NCBI GenBank assembly: GCA_000469685.2
Contig: LS997565.1
Span: 4,924,005 to 4,988,004 of the forward strand
Source: Haemonchus contortus
Lineage: Eukaryota; Nematoda; Chromadorea; Rhabditida; Trichostrongylidae
Reading direction: 5' to 3'
DNA length: 64,000 nt
Below, in pieces: positions 52,658-64,000 of the stretch. The translations under genes were made by a program, and so were the position numbers. Positions within the stretch are counted from its first letter, which is position 1. Each line of letters begins with the position of its first letter. A model generated the notes under the pieces. It searched no databases. It was not told where the DNA came from and saw nothing but the letters and a program-made list of their open reading frames with translations.

Positions 52658-55600
52658 AGGAAAAAAGAGCGTTTCAATGACGACGGGGTAAGTGGCTAAG
52701 GGGAAAGTTCATGAAGGGGTTGCCTATCATATGATACGTTCTTTTTTAGTCCGATTCGTCAGAAGACGACTCCGCAGTAACAAAAACTACAAGACAAAAT
52801 GTTTTGCCCCTGTTCACGCAGAAGAAAAAGCAACAGCAAGTGAGTTCTTTTAAGCCAAGTTTTAAAGATTGACGTAAATTCGGTCTCTAGCCAATGTCTG
52901 GAGCTTTGCAAAAACCTCGTAAGCAACCACCATGGTACAATGCTCGGATTCTCGAAGAAGAACGACCGGATCTTGCTGGAGAAGACGGAAGGATTAACTT
53001 AGAGGTGAGAACAACCTGTTACAGCTCCATATGGAATCCGATCTAGGTCTTGGTAGGTGGTGGCGCTTCCATTTCTAGACGGTTCCTCAAACATGTGTAG
53101 AGCGAAATGAATATCGTTTTTTTTGGGATAGTGAGGGCCATTCCGAAGGGTATTCTCCGATGGAGCAGTCAAAGTAGAACGAAGGCAGTTCAGCGTTGTC
53201 CTTAAAATGATTGTAGTCAAAAAACTATTCATTTCTGAGCTTCTGTACATACCTAAAAGGGCTGAGAGTCAGAATGCTAATACTACCGCTTCAGCGAGAT
53301 GAAGCCGCACTTATGGATATGTTCATCAGAGGGAAAAGTGATCTTCAAATAGGCGATCTCATAATTACTGATGATAAGTGAGTTAGTTTACTCCTATCTA
53401 TTTAGATCACACGATGTATCAGAATAAAGATACTGCGAAATTGTGTATGGACGACCCAAGGTCCTGCTTTGGTCAACATTATCATCGAGGATAAGCTACT
53501 TATCCAGAAGAATTGCATAAGACGTTTTTCACGATGGCCCCAGATTCCCACGTCAAACCGCGTACGACAAACCCACGCGATCGAAAGGCGGAGTTACCGA
53601 CTTCTCGCTTGCGGAATGTGGTAGCTGCCGTCAAGACAACGCCGACTGTTCTTCGCTTTAGAGGCTCAAAAAATGAACTGATACGAACATAGAGATTATT
53701 GGCCAATATCGTAAGGCTGTTGTCGGTCGTAGTCCACCATGTACAAAAGCACCTTAGTGGACGGAAAGGTCACAGATGTTTAAGAACCGAGGATTAAACC
53801 GACGGGTGTGTATCGGCTAATATCAATGGTTAGTGAACAAAAAGGTCGGAGTATTTTGGAAAGAAACTTCAAGGAAAACAGAAATGGCGCTATTCACATA
53901 GAGGTGAAGGGAGAAGTGGAGTGAGCAATGCAAGGCAGAGAAGTTCGCAGAAACCGGCATGGGAAAGAAGCGAAGTCAGAACTAGAGCAAAGAAGAATCC
54001 GTGTATCCGAAACGATCGTAGACAGAACATGGCAACGAATGAGCAACACAGTTGAGAACAGAAAGTACCATGACTGGTAGTAAAGCCAATGCGTTGATAA
54101 CCCAGCCACTGACGAATAGCAAATCCCCTTCCGACAGAAGACGCTGGAGCCGGGTTCCTACTCATGCGCTTATTGCGAAATGCCAGACTAGAAAGGATAG
54201 AAAACCCCGCACAATGGGTTGGAAGATCGCGCAAAACAGAGCGGAATGACAATTAGAAAGCAGATTCACTAATCATGATGGATGGATTACAAGATATGAT
54301 GCAGAGGACGAATAAGAAGGAAAAGCTGATCTGCTAGAGAGCCGCAACCGCTAACAAAGAGCATACTGAATATCAATCAGTCCTGCTATCCCAGTGGGAA
54401 GATATCACTGTGATTAAAACCCGCCATAACCGTGTACTGCTTGCTCCCGTAGTCTTGTAATTGGCTGCTTTCATAGTCCACGATTTGGCCCGCGAGCGCG
54501 CGAGCGAGCGACCGGGGGCGGTTTTTTCCAAGTGAATCTTGGGCGATACTGCCGGACGAGTAGTCCCCAGTCGCTCGCTCGCGGGCCAAATCGCGGACTG
54601 TGAAAACAACCATCATTGTTCCCTGGATCCGTGAAGGTACTTAGCCATCACGTCTGAAGCGACGTAGCGTAGAAAGGAAGCAGAGCAATGAGTGTGTATC
54701 GTTTCTATCATGGGAACGAAGGGATCCATCAATCAAGTGGACGGTAATCAGGAATATATTTGAGAAACCACCCATCAGCGTTGAACATCAAGGGAAGATA
54801 GAAGAGCTAGATCCAGAGAAAGGGGGGATGGAATGAGCCGAGAATCACTCAGCTTTTTGAAGGCGCCAAAAGGGATGAAAAAAAGTGGGGGGGGGGGGAA
54901 AGGGGGTGATGAGCGGGGAGAGAGAAAAAGAGGAATCTAAACATTCGCGAACTTCATACAATGTAGAGTGAGTACCCCATACGAACGATTGCTGCGGCCG
55001 ATCGAATTACAGAGCTTCACATTCTTGCGTAGTATACCAGGTGCGTCTCCCACCCATATTAATGGAATGCGTCCTCGGGGGATGTAAAATTTGAACCCAT
55101 GGACTTCGCGAATGCTGAAGGGCACGGCTGCCCACCGCCTGAATTTCACTATCAGTAGATGGCTTGTGAATTTCAGTCTGGATGAGGAAGATCGTAAATT
55201 CAATCGCTATGAAGTACAATTGAAATACAACGAAGGGCGTTATACAGCCATTTACATAATATCGCGGCAAGTTTGCGTGAAGTAAGGAGCGTTTTCCATT
55301 GATTTCTCACAGTACAGTTCATCCAAATGATCGACTGTTATTAAGCAACGAGACAGAAGAGAAGAATACACTGTTCGCTATGAAAACTAGTATTCGGCCC
55401 TATAGTGTGAACATTTCCTTACGAATGAAGGTCTATACACATCGGAAGCCGTTTTTTTTTGTTGAAATGCATTGCAGTAGTCATTGAAAACCGCCTAGCT
55501 ATACCCTTTTTCAGCGTGAACTTCGAATGTTGAATGAGCTCAAGAAGTACAAGTGCCCATACTGCCCTACTGTTCTTGACAGCGGACGAGTTGCCGACTT

Positions 55601-58600
55601 ACCTTTTATAGGTAAAATGGGCTCCAATATCTACCAAAAATTTAGTCCAAATAAAATATCAAAGAGAAGTGCTGATAGCAAAGGAACAACAACTTCATGT
55701 TCTCTAACTTTGAAAAAATTTTTAAAGCCACAACCCATGTCATCTATTCGTAGGTGATGAAAACAATAGTATGAATGACCTCAAATGAACCTAAAGGATT
55801 CTCCTATGCGGCCGCACGAGTAAGACCGCTTGGGATGAACTGCCCCAATCTTAAAGGTACAGTTCGCGATAAAAATGTCTTCTGAGATTTGCCCATAGGA
55901 CGAATTTGAGGCCCCTTCGTATGCCATATCTGGCGGCGCTATCATCTTGGAAAGCGGCCTGGTTAGGGCGCTATGAAGGCTCAAAGATTGTACCGTGTGT
56001 AACCTCGGATGAACTTCACCGACATTGCAGAGGCTGTATCATTCACAAGGGAAACCATGTAGGAGGCTCAAACAACTTGTCATGACCCATAGCGACAGTG
56101 AATGCAGTTCTGTACAATTCTGGCTTGATTTAGTCAGTTGTTCGTGCTCATTTTCGTCATGGCAATCTCGTCCAATCTCTATTTTCCCTAATTTCGGGAA
56201 CCATATTCTTCTCAAAATCGGCGAATTCTCCCGCTTTCTTCACTACCGAGGAACTATTCCCAATCCATAGAATAAAAAAGGGTACCTCAAAATTTTCGTG
56301 AACTGTGGCTTCAAGGTCAAAACAAGCTTCATAGATGAAGAAAAGCTAACATGGCGGTCTATGTGTGATTTCAATGCCCGCACGCTTCGGAAGTAGAAAG
56401 CGCGTGTCAAAGAGTTGATGTGCAGGCCAGAAAGATCGAGGGCGATGTTATTGGAGTGATCGAGTCGAGAAGGCATTGTCCGCTATCCGCCGTTTTCGAG
56501 ACTAGAGAAGTAGTGCCAGTGGAACATGCAACAGCAGAGGCGTGGGCCATATAAGTGTCCTCGTTGAATGCTTTTTGCCATGGACATCGATTGATACGGA
56601 AGCCTTACAGTCCGAGTTAGGCGACTGGGTAGAGAAGACGTGGCCAGTTCTACAAATGTTCCTGCGAATGTCTCCTCCGCGCGAGGTTCTGTCTCTGAGG
56701 CTGAAATCAGATGACCTAGAGAGCTTAGCTCGTCTTCGACCTCCTGACCGTACTGTTCCTACATTGCGAAAGTCAGTGAGAACAGTTTTGTGCGGCTCAT
56801 TCATATCTCTCCAAGAGCATGTCAGCCCTCCATCTAAGACTTCCGTCGTCCTGAGTACGATTAGCGGAATCTCGAAAGAAGTAATGTACTGTCATGCGAG
56901 TAAGCATGGTTTCTAAAAGTGTTCACTACGACCGATCATATCCACGCAGTCACAAGACCGGCTGGACCCCTCTCCACGTCAATACTACTATACAAGGCGA
57001 CGTTATGAGTAGAGTTCGTTGATTTGGAGACCTTTGAAACTACTAACAAAGCGGTTAGCCACCATCTAGACAACTGGCATGCTTCTTTTCAATACCTAGC
57101 GATACTTTGTGAGTTATAAAATGACTTCGTGAAAGGAACCGCGTCATTTTACAAAAATTGATCGTCTCATCTGGTTTGTGACATAAATTACTAATTGGTT
57201 GAAAATACTCTTCACATTAATACAGTTCGTGACTTTTCTACTGCTCTTATTTCAGTAATGAACCTCTTGGATCGCAATTTCGAGAAGCTTCGTGAACAAG
57301 TAACCATGTTCAGGCCAGCTACAGCATATTATGTTGCTCATGAAGCCTTAGCAGCAATAGGGGTTGGTCTTATTTCTTCGGTGAAAAAATCACCAATGAA
57401 AGAAGTAATCAAGAGAATCTGTAGAAATGGTACTTCCTTGGGCATGCTCTTTTCATGAGAATCGTTTTTCTTGGAATCATCGATGAGGTAGAGCCATAGA
57501 AGTTCACGCCGTGGGATACCTGAGGACTGTTATGTTTTTACTCCTACGCGGGAGCCTACACAAATCCCCTGCACCTAAATTGTCCGACCTGCGGCGAAAA
57601 ACAGTGTGTTTTCTTTCCCCCACGCAAGGTTATTCTGCATACGGTCCATTACCATCACACCATGATCACCTTTTCATGTTGAATAATTTGCAATTACAGT
57701 TCCTACACAATCTGCGGTTTATACATCGTGATATCAAAACGACAAATCTTTGCGTTGGTGTCGGTCCATTGATGACCAGGATTTATCTGATTGATTACGG
57801 TGACACCGTGAGGAAGGGCAAAAAGATCAGGTAGGGCTTAATACTGAGCGTACTGCAGCTAGGCAGGTGATGAACTCAGGTGAGGTTCGGTCGTTAATCG
57901 ATGACTTGTCGCAGAACTTAAGAACAGAAGCTAAGAATCGAAAACCTTCGTGTTCTTGACGGTCATCCCATCATTATCGACAAAGTCATCTAGAGGCAAT
58001 TCAGAGTATCCTACAGGGCGTGAATTTTTTCAGATATGGTACACCTGACGCTTACACGTTGCCATACTGGAGTCTGGATGCTCATAGACGTACAGCTGCG
58101 CGTGAGAAAGGGGACATCGAGTCGTGGTTCTACGTATTCATTGATTTGTAAGGACACCCTCTCTCCAAGCGCAGACTTTTAACAACTTATACCCTTGACT
58201 ATTTTTCAGACTTGAACCTGGATCGCTTCCTTGGTCGAAGCTGAACGATGAAAAGGCTATAGAAGCGGAAAAAGTGGCTTTTTGGGAAGGTAAGGCCAAG
58301 GTTACCGCACCTCCATGTTCTGCGGGCTCACGACCGATCCGTCATATTGCCCTGGCCTCAAGGAAAGCAGCACTATGTCTTCCAGTCCCCTGACCAGCAC
58401 CTCTTTTGGGTGGACAGCACACAGCAGCACCATCATGCTCTGGCGACTCACAACAGCTCCGCTTTATTGTCCTAGCCTCAAGGCAAGCAGCACCATGGCT
58501 CCCAGTCTCATGGGCAGCACCTCTTCTGGTGGCCAACACACGGCAGCAATACCATATCCTGTCGGCTCACGATAGCTGTGCCATACTTTCCAGGCCTCAC

Positions 58601-61097
58601 GGCAAGCAGCACCATGGCTCCCAGTCTCATGGGCAGCACCTCTTCTGGTGGCCAACACACGGCAGCACCACCATATCCTGCCGGCTCACGATAGCTGTGC
58701 CATACTTTCCAGGCCTCACGGCAAGCAGCACCATGGCTCCCAGTCTCATGGGCAGCACCTCTTCTGGTGGCCAACACACGGCAGCACCACCATATCCTGC
58801 CGGCTCACGATAGCTGTGCCATACTTTCCAGGCCTCACGGCAAGCAGCACCATGGCTCCAAGTATCATGGGCAGCACCTCTTCTCGTGGCCAGCACACGG
58901 CAGCACCACCATGCTCTGGCGACTCACGATAGCTCCGCCATACTTTCCAGGCCTCACGGCAAGCAGCACCATGGCTCCCAGTCTCATGGGCAGCACCTCT
59001 TCTCATGGCCAGCACACGGCAGCACCACCATGCTCTGGCGACTCACGACAGCTCCGCTTTATTGTCCTAGCCTCCAGGCAAGCGGCACCATGTTTCCCAG
59101 TCTCGTGAGCAGTACCACTTCTCGTAGCCAGCACGCTGTCGGAGGTGTCGTGAGCCCGCAACATATGGCGGTGCTGCTGTGTGTTGGCCACGAGATGAGG
59201 TGCTGCTCATGGGACTAGGAGACACGGTGCTGCTCGCCTTGAGGCCAGAAAGGCTGACAAAATTAAATTTCCCTTCTTTACTCTCCTCAGCAGTGCAATC
59301 ACTAACACCAAAAGTTGCAATGAAGAAGCAAAATTTCCTCTGCTAACGAGAACATAGTCATGAGAACCTTCAGGATGAATAATAGGCATTACGAGAATTG
59401 AGAACCATCGGGTGGAAGTAGTAAGTCCCTCGACAATTGTTAAGGGAAATCGGACCGTTTAGAGGAAATAATCCTCCTGCTGAAATATGGACCTGACATA
59501 AATGATAAATTTCGTTGTAAGGGTAAGGCTGTTTTTGATAGGATGGATAATCTCGAGCCGATCACTATATGGAAGGTTGGGCCTTATCATATTCTCATTC
59601 TCGTGTAATAGGAAGAGTTATCGAGTGATCCCGCTGCGGCAGCTTGATTTGGTAATTCTGAGAAGAAGAAGGTCCACCGGTTCAATCTTCGGGTGAAGGA
59701 ATCACTTGTATCACTTAGCGTCCTTCCCGTTGGTGCCACTAACATCTCCTTTCGTCCCTGTCGCGAGCCAAAGTAGCCCAGTGGATGGTCTTCTCTCGAG
59801 GTTCGCTGAGCATAGCTCTCCTTTCCTTCAGAGTTTCGTGATAAAGTCCTACCATGGCACTGGCCGCCGTTTTGATATCCGTTTGACGTCTCTAGGGACC
59901 CAGTCAGTAACCAATCTGGATCAATGGATACCACGGGGTCAGCATTTCTTTAACCCTGAACTCTTGTGGCCCAGACATTGAGTGTCCCTATACACCCGGC
60001 TTGTGAAACGTGCTGAATCGATCCGATCGCTTCGAATAAAAGTGATGAAAAAGAAGATTCCTACGGTTTTTTTCATAAGTATTGAGGGCTCGCATTCAAG
60101 TTCAGACTGATGCTCTATTTGCAGGTAGGAATCCAAATCAGATGCCTGATTCACCGTATGTGACTGCAATTTTCGACCTTATACGAACTACAAACTTCAA
60201 TTATCACCTTGCAAGACAAACGCTTCGGGAAGCCGTAGATGCTAATCTTAGAGGGTAGGTTGCTTCCAAGTACGACTGGATACCGCTAAAAATATATGTA
60301 CAGTTTTTAGGCCGTTAGTACTGGAATGGGCGCCGAATTTGCGGGTTCCCTGGACCGAACATTGCCAGACCATTCGCCGAGACATAAGTTGCGTTGATCT
60401 TAGAACTGACAGGACTTCTCGAACAACACGAAGCTCCGTCGATACGACAATGAGGTCGATATATGACGAACCGACGGCCAGATCATCTTATACCAGTGTT
60501 TATCGGCAAAAACAACAGCAACAACAACAACGAAGGTACGGTAGAACTAGCCGTATGACAGAGCCACAAAGGCGGACAAGTGAAACCTTGGTGAGTAAGG
60601 TTCCACCAGAGAAGCCTACGCTAAGACTACCTGTGAAGAAAAGTCAATATATGAAGGCAGATGAAGATGACAACACAAAAACGGCAAGGATTCCTTTAAT
60701 GGAAGAACAGCCTAAGCCTGAAATGAAACGCTCTCCCAGCCAAAAACCATCGAATGATTCGAGAAACATTCGTGGGGTACCACTAGGAGAAGATGATGAC
60801 GATAAAAAGCGCAAGACTGAAAAAAGAAGTCCGACTCGTAGGTATAAGGTGCCGAAACCGGGCGAAAACGTTCAAGGGCGACCATATATTGATGATGAAG
60901 ATGACAAGCGCAAGCGTAAGAGCTCAACATTACGTAGCCGGTCCCAATCACGCATACAACAACGTCAACAACAACAACAACCGCAACAAAGGAGACCGTC
61001 TCCTCAAAGGCAAAGACCGAGTCGGCAAAAATTCAGAAGACGAGGGGAACAATTTTCGTCCGGTAGACGTAAAGAGGCTGCACGGGCTGTTTCTTAG
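52658..61097 (+). CDS. VRK/CK1-group protein kinase-like gene, copy 2 (13 exons, 5' end uncertain)
   Basis: Proposed exons: 52658-52687, 52750-52839, 52891-53004, 53295-53377, 55177-55281, 55313-55430, 55515-55611, 57256-57362, 57700-57830, 58034-58147, 58210-58289, 60125-60254, 60311-61097. Total is 1986 nt, open, at least 661 residues; the start codon must lie further upstream. Exons from PPWYNARILEEERPD onwards match copy 1 in phase and nearly all lengths. Landmarks, counted from 52658: loop YNEGRYTAIYII, Lys in LFAMK (165), HRD 257-259, DYG 280-282, SLDAH, GDIESW, LPWSKL. DYG and the HxDIK..N loop fit the VRK branch of the CK1 group; the Gly-poor loop leaves catalysis open. The last exon encodes a long basic, Gln/Arg-rich tail (QQRQQQQQ, SRSQSR) suggestive of nuclear or RNA/DNA association, but unlike copy 1's tail. 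A weak GTTGGT donor ends the 57362 exon. Confidence 0.8.
54463..54611. repeat. Palindromic MITE, family 1 (copy 4, 149 bp)
   Basis: The ends GGCTGCTTTCATAGTCCACG and CGGACTGTGAAAACAACC are imperfectly inverted. The inner GGCCCGCGAGCGCGCGAGCGAG is mirrored in CTCGCTCGCGGGCC. The flanks ATT and ATC match at two of three positions. It sits in the intron after the 53377 exon of kinase copy 2 and resembles copy 1 (681-836) more than copies 2 and 3. Confidence 0.75.
54886..54898. repeat. Poly-G tract
   Basis: Run of about 13 G in an intron of kinase copy 2. Confidence 0.7.
56542..56916 (+). CDS. Unrecognised 124-codon ORF within a kinase intron
   Basis: An open frame with protein-like composition (GDWVEKTWPVLQMFLRMS, SLRLKSDDLESLARLRPPDRTV) between exons 55611 and 57256 of kinase copy 2. 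The opposite strand is also open for 100 codons. No domain is recognised. It may be a nested gene, an alternative exon, or chance. Confidence 0.25.
   Translation: MGHISVLVECFLPWTSIDTEALQSELGDWVEKTWPVLQMFLRMSPPREVLSLRLKSDDLESLARLRPPDRTVPTLRKSVRTVLCGSFISLQEHVSPPSKTSVVLSTISGISKEVMYCHASKHGF
58318..59175. repeat. 119 bp tandem array, about seven units, in a kinase intron
   Basis: The CTCAC start of each unit falls at 58327, 58447, 58566, 58685, 58804, 58923 and 59042, a period of 119 (once 120). Units contain GGCAAGCAGCACCATGGCTC and GGGCAGCACCTCTTCT. Because 119 is not a multiple of three, every frame is open for about one unit or more on both strands, giving 60-135 codon frames that are not genes. 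The equivalent intron of copy 1 lacks the array. Confidence 0.92.
59180..60120. other. Intron sequence, no feature recognised
   Basis: Frames at 59587-59934 (minus) and 59706-59981 (plus) overlap on opposite strands and have no recognisable domain. Confidence 0.3.
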
Positions 61098-62581
61098 TTT
61101 CAGTATGGCAAACCATTCGAGGGGAATTTCTGACATATACTCGACTGAGGCTAGAGGGTAGAATTTAGTGCGCTGCTGTGTTTAATAATAACCACCAATT
61201 ACCACTTGTACTCTATTAAGAAAGTTATATTATCACAGTAACGCTGTAAAACGCTCAGTAAAGTATAGTTATTATTAATCCAATTTCATACCATGTATCC
61301 CTCGATTGAAGCTGAATGAATATTCTATCGCTTAGAGTTTTACGTAATAAAAAAGTTGAAGTACACAAACTTGGAGTACAACCTTTTTCCTGAGCCCTTG
61401 GCTTATCGACAACATTCATTTGAAATACATTACGTACCTACTGAGTCCGGCTATGCTCATAGCAGTCGGAATTCACGGCTTATACCAAACACCACTTCTT
61501 TGCGAACACCAGACGCCTCTTTTTTGCTTCAGAGCAGGTGACCCATCTCAGTGGGAAATTCCTTTTGTCTTCGAATATTATTCGAGATCCTAATAACTTT
61601 TACTCAATATCACTACCACTCTTTACCACTCGTTATGCTATCGCACCGGAACCGCCCACGGCTGCCTTGGAGTTACCCAAAAATCAATAAAATCCTGACA
61701 AAATATCTCAATCTAGGCAGAAAACCTAGTGGAATTACCTTTAACAGGCTTCTCTTGGTAAGCTAGGAGCCACCGTTCAAAAGGATCGTGGGCATTCGTC
61801 AATCGGTCATAACCTACAATTCTCTCTGAGAAAAGGTCAAGACTGTTAGGAAAAAGAGAAAGCGAAGCCGATCTACAAAGAATCGAAGACAGGTATACAT
61901 TAAGAGCCCAAAAGCTCCTAATTTTATGGTAATGTCAAAAGCGAATCATTTATTAAACATACAATCATAAAAATTAAAGGAACATAAGACCCGTTATACA
62001 ATGATCTATCGGCCTGATACCTGTACGGAATGTTTACCAACATGAAACATATAGATATCACATGATAATATCACTTTGCACTATAGATATGCTCATACAA
62101 AGAGCACTATACGATAATCGATTAAGAAATTTGGTCAATAAATCGATATTGATTCACGTGGAAAAGTCAAATGTGCATTTGGATTTTTTGTTTTTTTTTC
62201 GGGAGGATTCCCATTCAGTATTTCTGCTCCAAACCAAGCAGTGTTCATCATGGAACGTTGAGAACCCGAAGAAATCAGGAGCATTCTAGGTAGGGGAAAA
62301 TAGCCAAACTTGAAGCTCACTCGATTTGGTGAGCGGAATTTGTGAACTGGGCGGGACTCATTGGTCACTCAGATGAGTTGGTCCAGCTATGTTGGGGTTC
62401 ATTTAGGGTTATGGGAGATTCTATATATGCAAACTCGAAAATCGCTCCAGATGAACACTGCTTTCAGAAAGCAGCCTAATTACACCATATTCAGCGGCAA
62501 AAACTCATTTTTCTTCTTTTCTTCTTGCGGTAGGGCCAAGTAGCGTTCTGCTCTCCAAGGCCAGCGATTTTTCAGTTCCAG
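61098..62581. other. Intergenic region, no gene recognised
   Basis: 3' flank of kinase copy 2 (AATAAA-like at about 61350) and of the convergent GPCR gene. Only short chance frames are present. Confidence 0.35.
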
Positions 62582-64000
62582 CTACAGATGTGTCTGTTCG
62601 GTATCCTGATAGAATTTCATACTGGGATCCGAGTGTTGATTCCTAAGTGGTGTAGCGGCACCATTACTTGAATTATACCGTACCACACTTTGCGGTGAGC
62701 TATCGAGTATCGTTTTTGCCATGTCGCCAACAGAGCGGCCAGCGTTAGACCTGGAATCGACTGAATGAGTCATGGTGTACTCAATCAACTTATTAGTAAG
62801 AAGGAACCTTTTTTTCTTTTTTTCCAATGTAGGGCAACTTCAGTAAAATGCCGTTCTCACTTGAAGCAGTCCGTCATGAGGACAAAATTTCGAGAATGTG
62901 GCAGAGAGAGTACCAAGCAGAATATAACGATATTCGAACTAAGTAGATGGTGGCAATACTCATCAAGTAAAACGTAACCCTCAAAATTGGTGGGGAGGGG
63001 GGGGGGGGGGGGGGGGGGGGAGGGGGGGGGTGGGGGCAAAAAAGAGTAAAAAATTTCAGTTTCCCCTCTACTCAACCTCGTATGTACATATTTACCTACA
63101 GTTGTAGTCGCACTGGACGTCGGGTGAGACAACTCGCCCTCAAGACCGCTAACTGGCGAAGAGAAAGAGCTAACCTGGCACTTTTCTGTTCCGAGTGATT
63201 ATTTGCATTGACCATCGTGGCAACGCTCATATGGTCATCAGCACCGGAACTTTCACTTTTCATCTGAAATCAGGACAGTTTTCCTCAATTGACGCTCATC
63301 TATTGCAGAATATTTTCAGATAATCATGCATTTCACTAAACTTTATCATCCAGTGATCTAACTCCAAGCTTCAAAAATCTATTATCTTTGATAATAGTTT
63401 GCCCATCGATCGGTATTTGTGACGTATCTTTATAATTGGTCAGTAATTGATACCAATTGACTGAGTTAGATACTTCGGATAATATCTTTTGATAGCTCTT
63501 ACTTTTCAATGATACCCAAAGGTATTTATACTTTCATTTACCAAAAAAAACCAAAAAATTATGAGTAGAAGCACCCAATTAGGGCTAATATTTTGCCATA
63601 AAGGTTCGGTCCTCAGACTATCCTGATAGACAGCTCAATAGGACTGATTATCAAAAAGTGTTTTTAATTATATCGTATAATATTGTATTGATCGATTGCA
63701 TGACGAAAAAATATCGCACTGCATACTTGAAGTTGTGTATTGAGAAGTCCGTAGAGGATCCAGTTGGATGAACTTCCAAAATACGGTAATAAATGAACAC
63801 AATAGATCACAAACAGGAGTAGTTCACTATTGGTTGTTGGTAAACCAGCCAATGACATCACAATAGCGTACAGTACAGAGAACCTTAAATTTGATCAAAT
63901 CAATTTCCCATAGAAATTAGAAAAAAAATTAAAAAGATCCCAAAGACTGGATCGACCCAAAGCGAAAAAACTGACCAGTAAGGTGTCCAACAAACAAAAT
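62582..64000 (-). CDS. Rhodopsin-type (class A) GPCR, 3' exons, cut by window edge
   Basis: Proposed minus-strand exons: 64000-63976 (edge), 63883-63727, 63263-63175, 63148-63096, 62760-62582. The first encodes FVCWTPYW, the CWxP motif of helix 6, ending at a GTCAGT donor. The second starts FSVLYAIVMSL, crosses the loop, then helix 7 (LLLFVIYCVHLLPYFGSSSN) and the NWILYGLL motif that replaces NPxxY. Phases join without a stop. The remaining exons give a Ser/Thr-rich cytoplasmic tail (MKSESSGADDHMSV, then SVGDMAKTILDSSPQSVV) ending DTEQTHL. Class A peptide receptors of nematodes have such CWTPYW and helix 7 variants; the ligand is unknown. The 26-base intron between the third and fourth exons is implausibly short, so that part of the tail is uncertain. 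The gene's 5' part lies beyond the window. Confidence 0.65.
62989..63036. repeat. Poly-G tract
   Basis: About 45 bases almost entirely G, inside the last intron of the GPCR gene. It could form a G-quadruplex, and its length is assembly-sensitive. Confidence 0.9.

Noticed and set aside
53890..54252. Hydrophobic 120-codon minus-strand frame
   Set aside because: No homology or paralogue seen; lies in intron DNA of kinase copy 2, and alternative frames are equally open.
58342..59218. Many 60-135 codon frames
   Set aside because: All lie in the 119 bp tandem array and repeat the same peptide in shifting frames.

Overview
The window looks like nuclear DNA of a nematode, most likely a clade V strongylid (hookworm-like) worm. 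This is inferred from small exons with TTTCAG-type acceptors, a nematode-type LTR retroelement, and very dense repeats. I see no bacterial gene layout, rRNA, tRNA or CRISPR array. Most of the DNA is transposon debris, and only three host genes can be argued with confidence.

Layout. 1-12.2 kb: relics of a CR1-like LINE, palindromic MITEs, piggyBac-like ends, a Mutator-like MITE and a Tc1/mariner relic. 12.2-23 kb: a BEL/Pao gag-protease relic, a decayed mariner transposase and a microsatellite. 23.1-29.6 kb: a 1.47 kb foldback element, then a second, shorter copy of the 4-12 kb material carrying a 377 bp near-perfect palindrome. 30.1-38.15 kb: kinase-like gene copy 1 (12 exons, + strand). 38.2-43.8 kb: a degenerate minisatellite, a structurally complete Tc1/mariner element and an integrase relic. 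43.86-51.45 kb: a young LTR retrotransposon on the minus strand. 52.66-61.1 kb: kinase-like gene copy 2 (+ strand), with a 119 bp tandem array in one intron. 62.6-64 kb: the 3' exons of a minus-strand rhodopsin-type GPCR cut by the window edge.

The two kinase-like genes are tandem paralogues. Nine consecutive exons have the same phases, and eight of the nine are identical in length (83, 105, 97, 107, 131, 114, 80 and 130 nt; the ninth is 115 versus 118 nt). Spliced as proposed, both stay open to the stop. They resemble the CK1/VRK group: HRD catalytic loop, DYG instead of DFG, and an unusual glycine loop.

The most unusual object is the LTR retrotransposon. It has 420 bp LTRs differing at about four positions, a 4 bp target duplication, a primer-binding site and a polypurine tract. 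An envelope-like segment (signal-peptide-like start, cysteines, N-glycosylation sequons, membrane helix) sits between gag and protease. The reverse transcriptase stops right after its YLDD motif and continues in frame into the C-terminal motor motifs of an SF1 (UPF1/DNA2-like) helicase. RNase H and integrase are absent. This looks like a recent host-gene capture in an element that must have been moved in trans.
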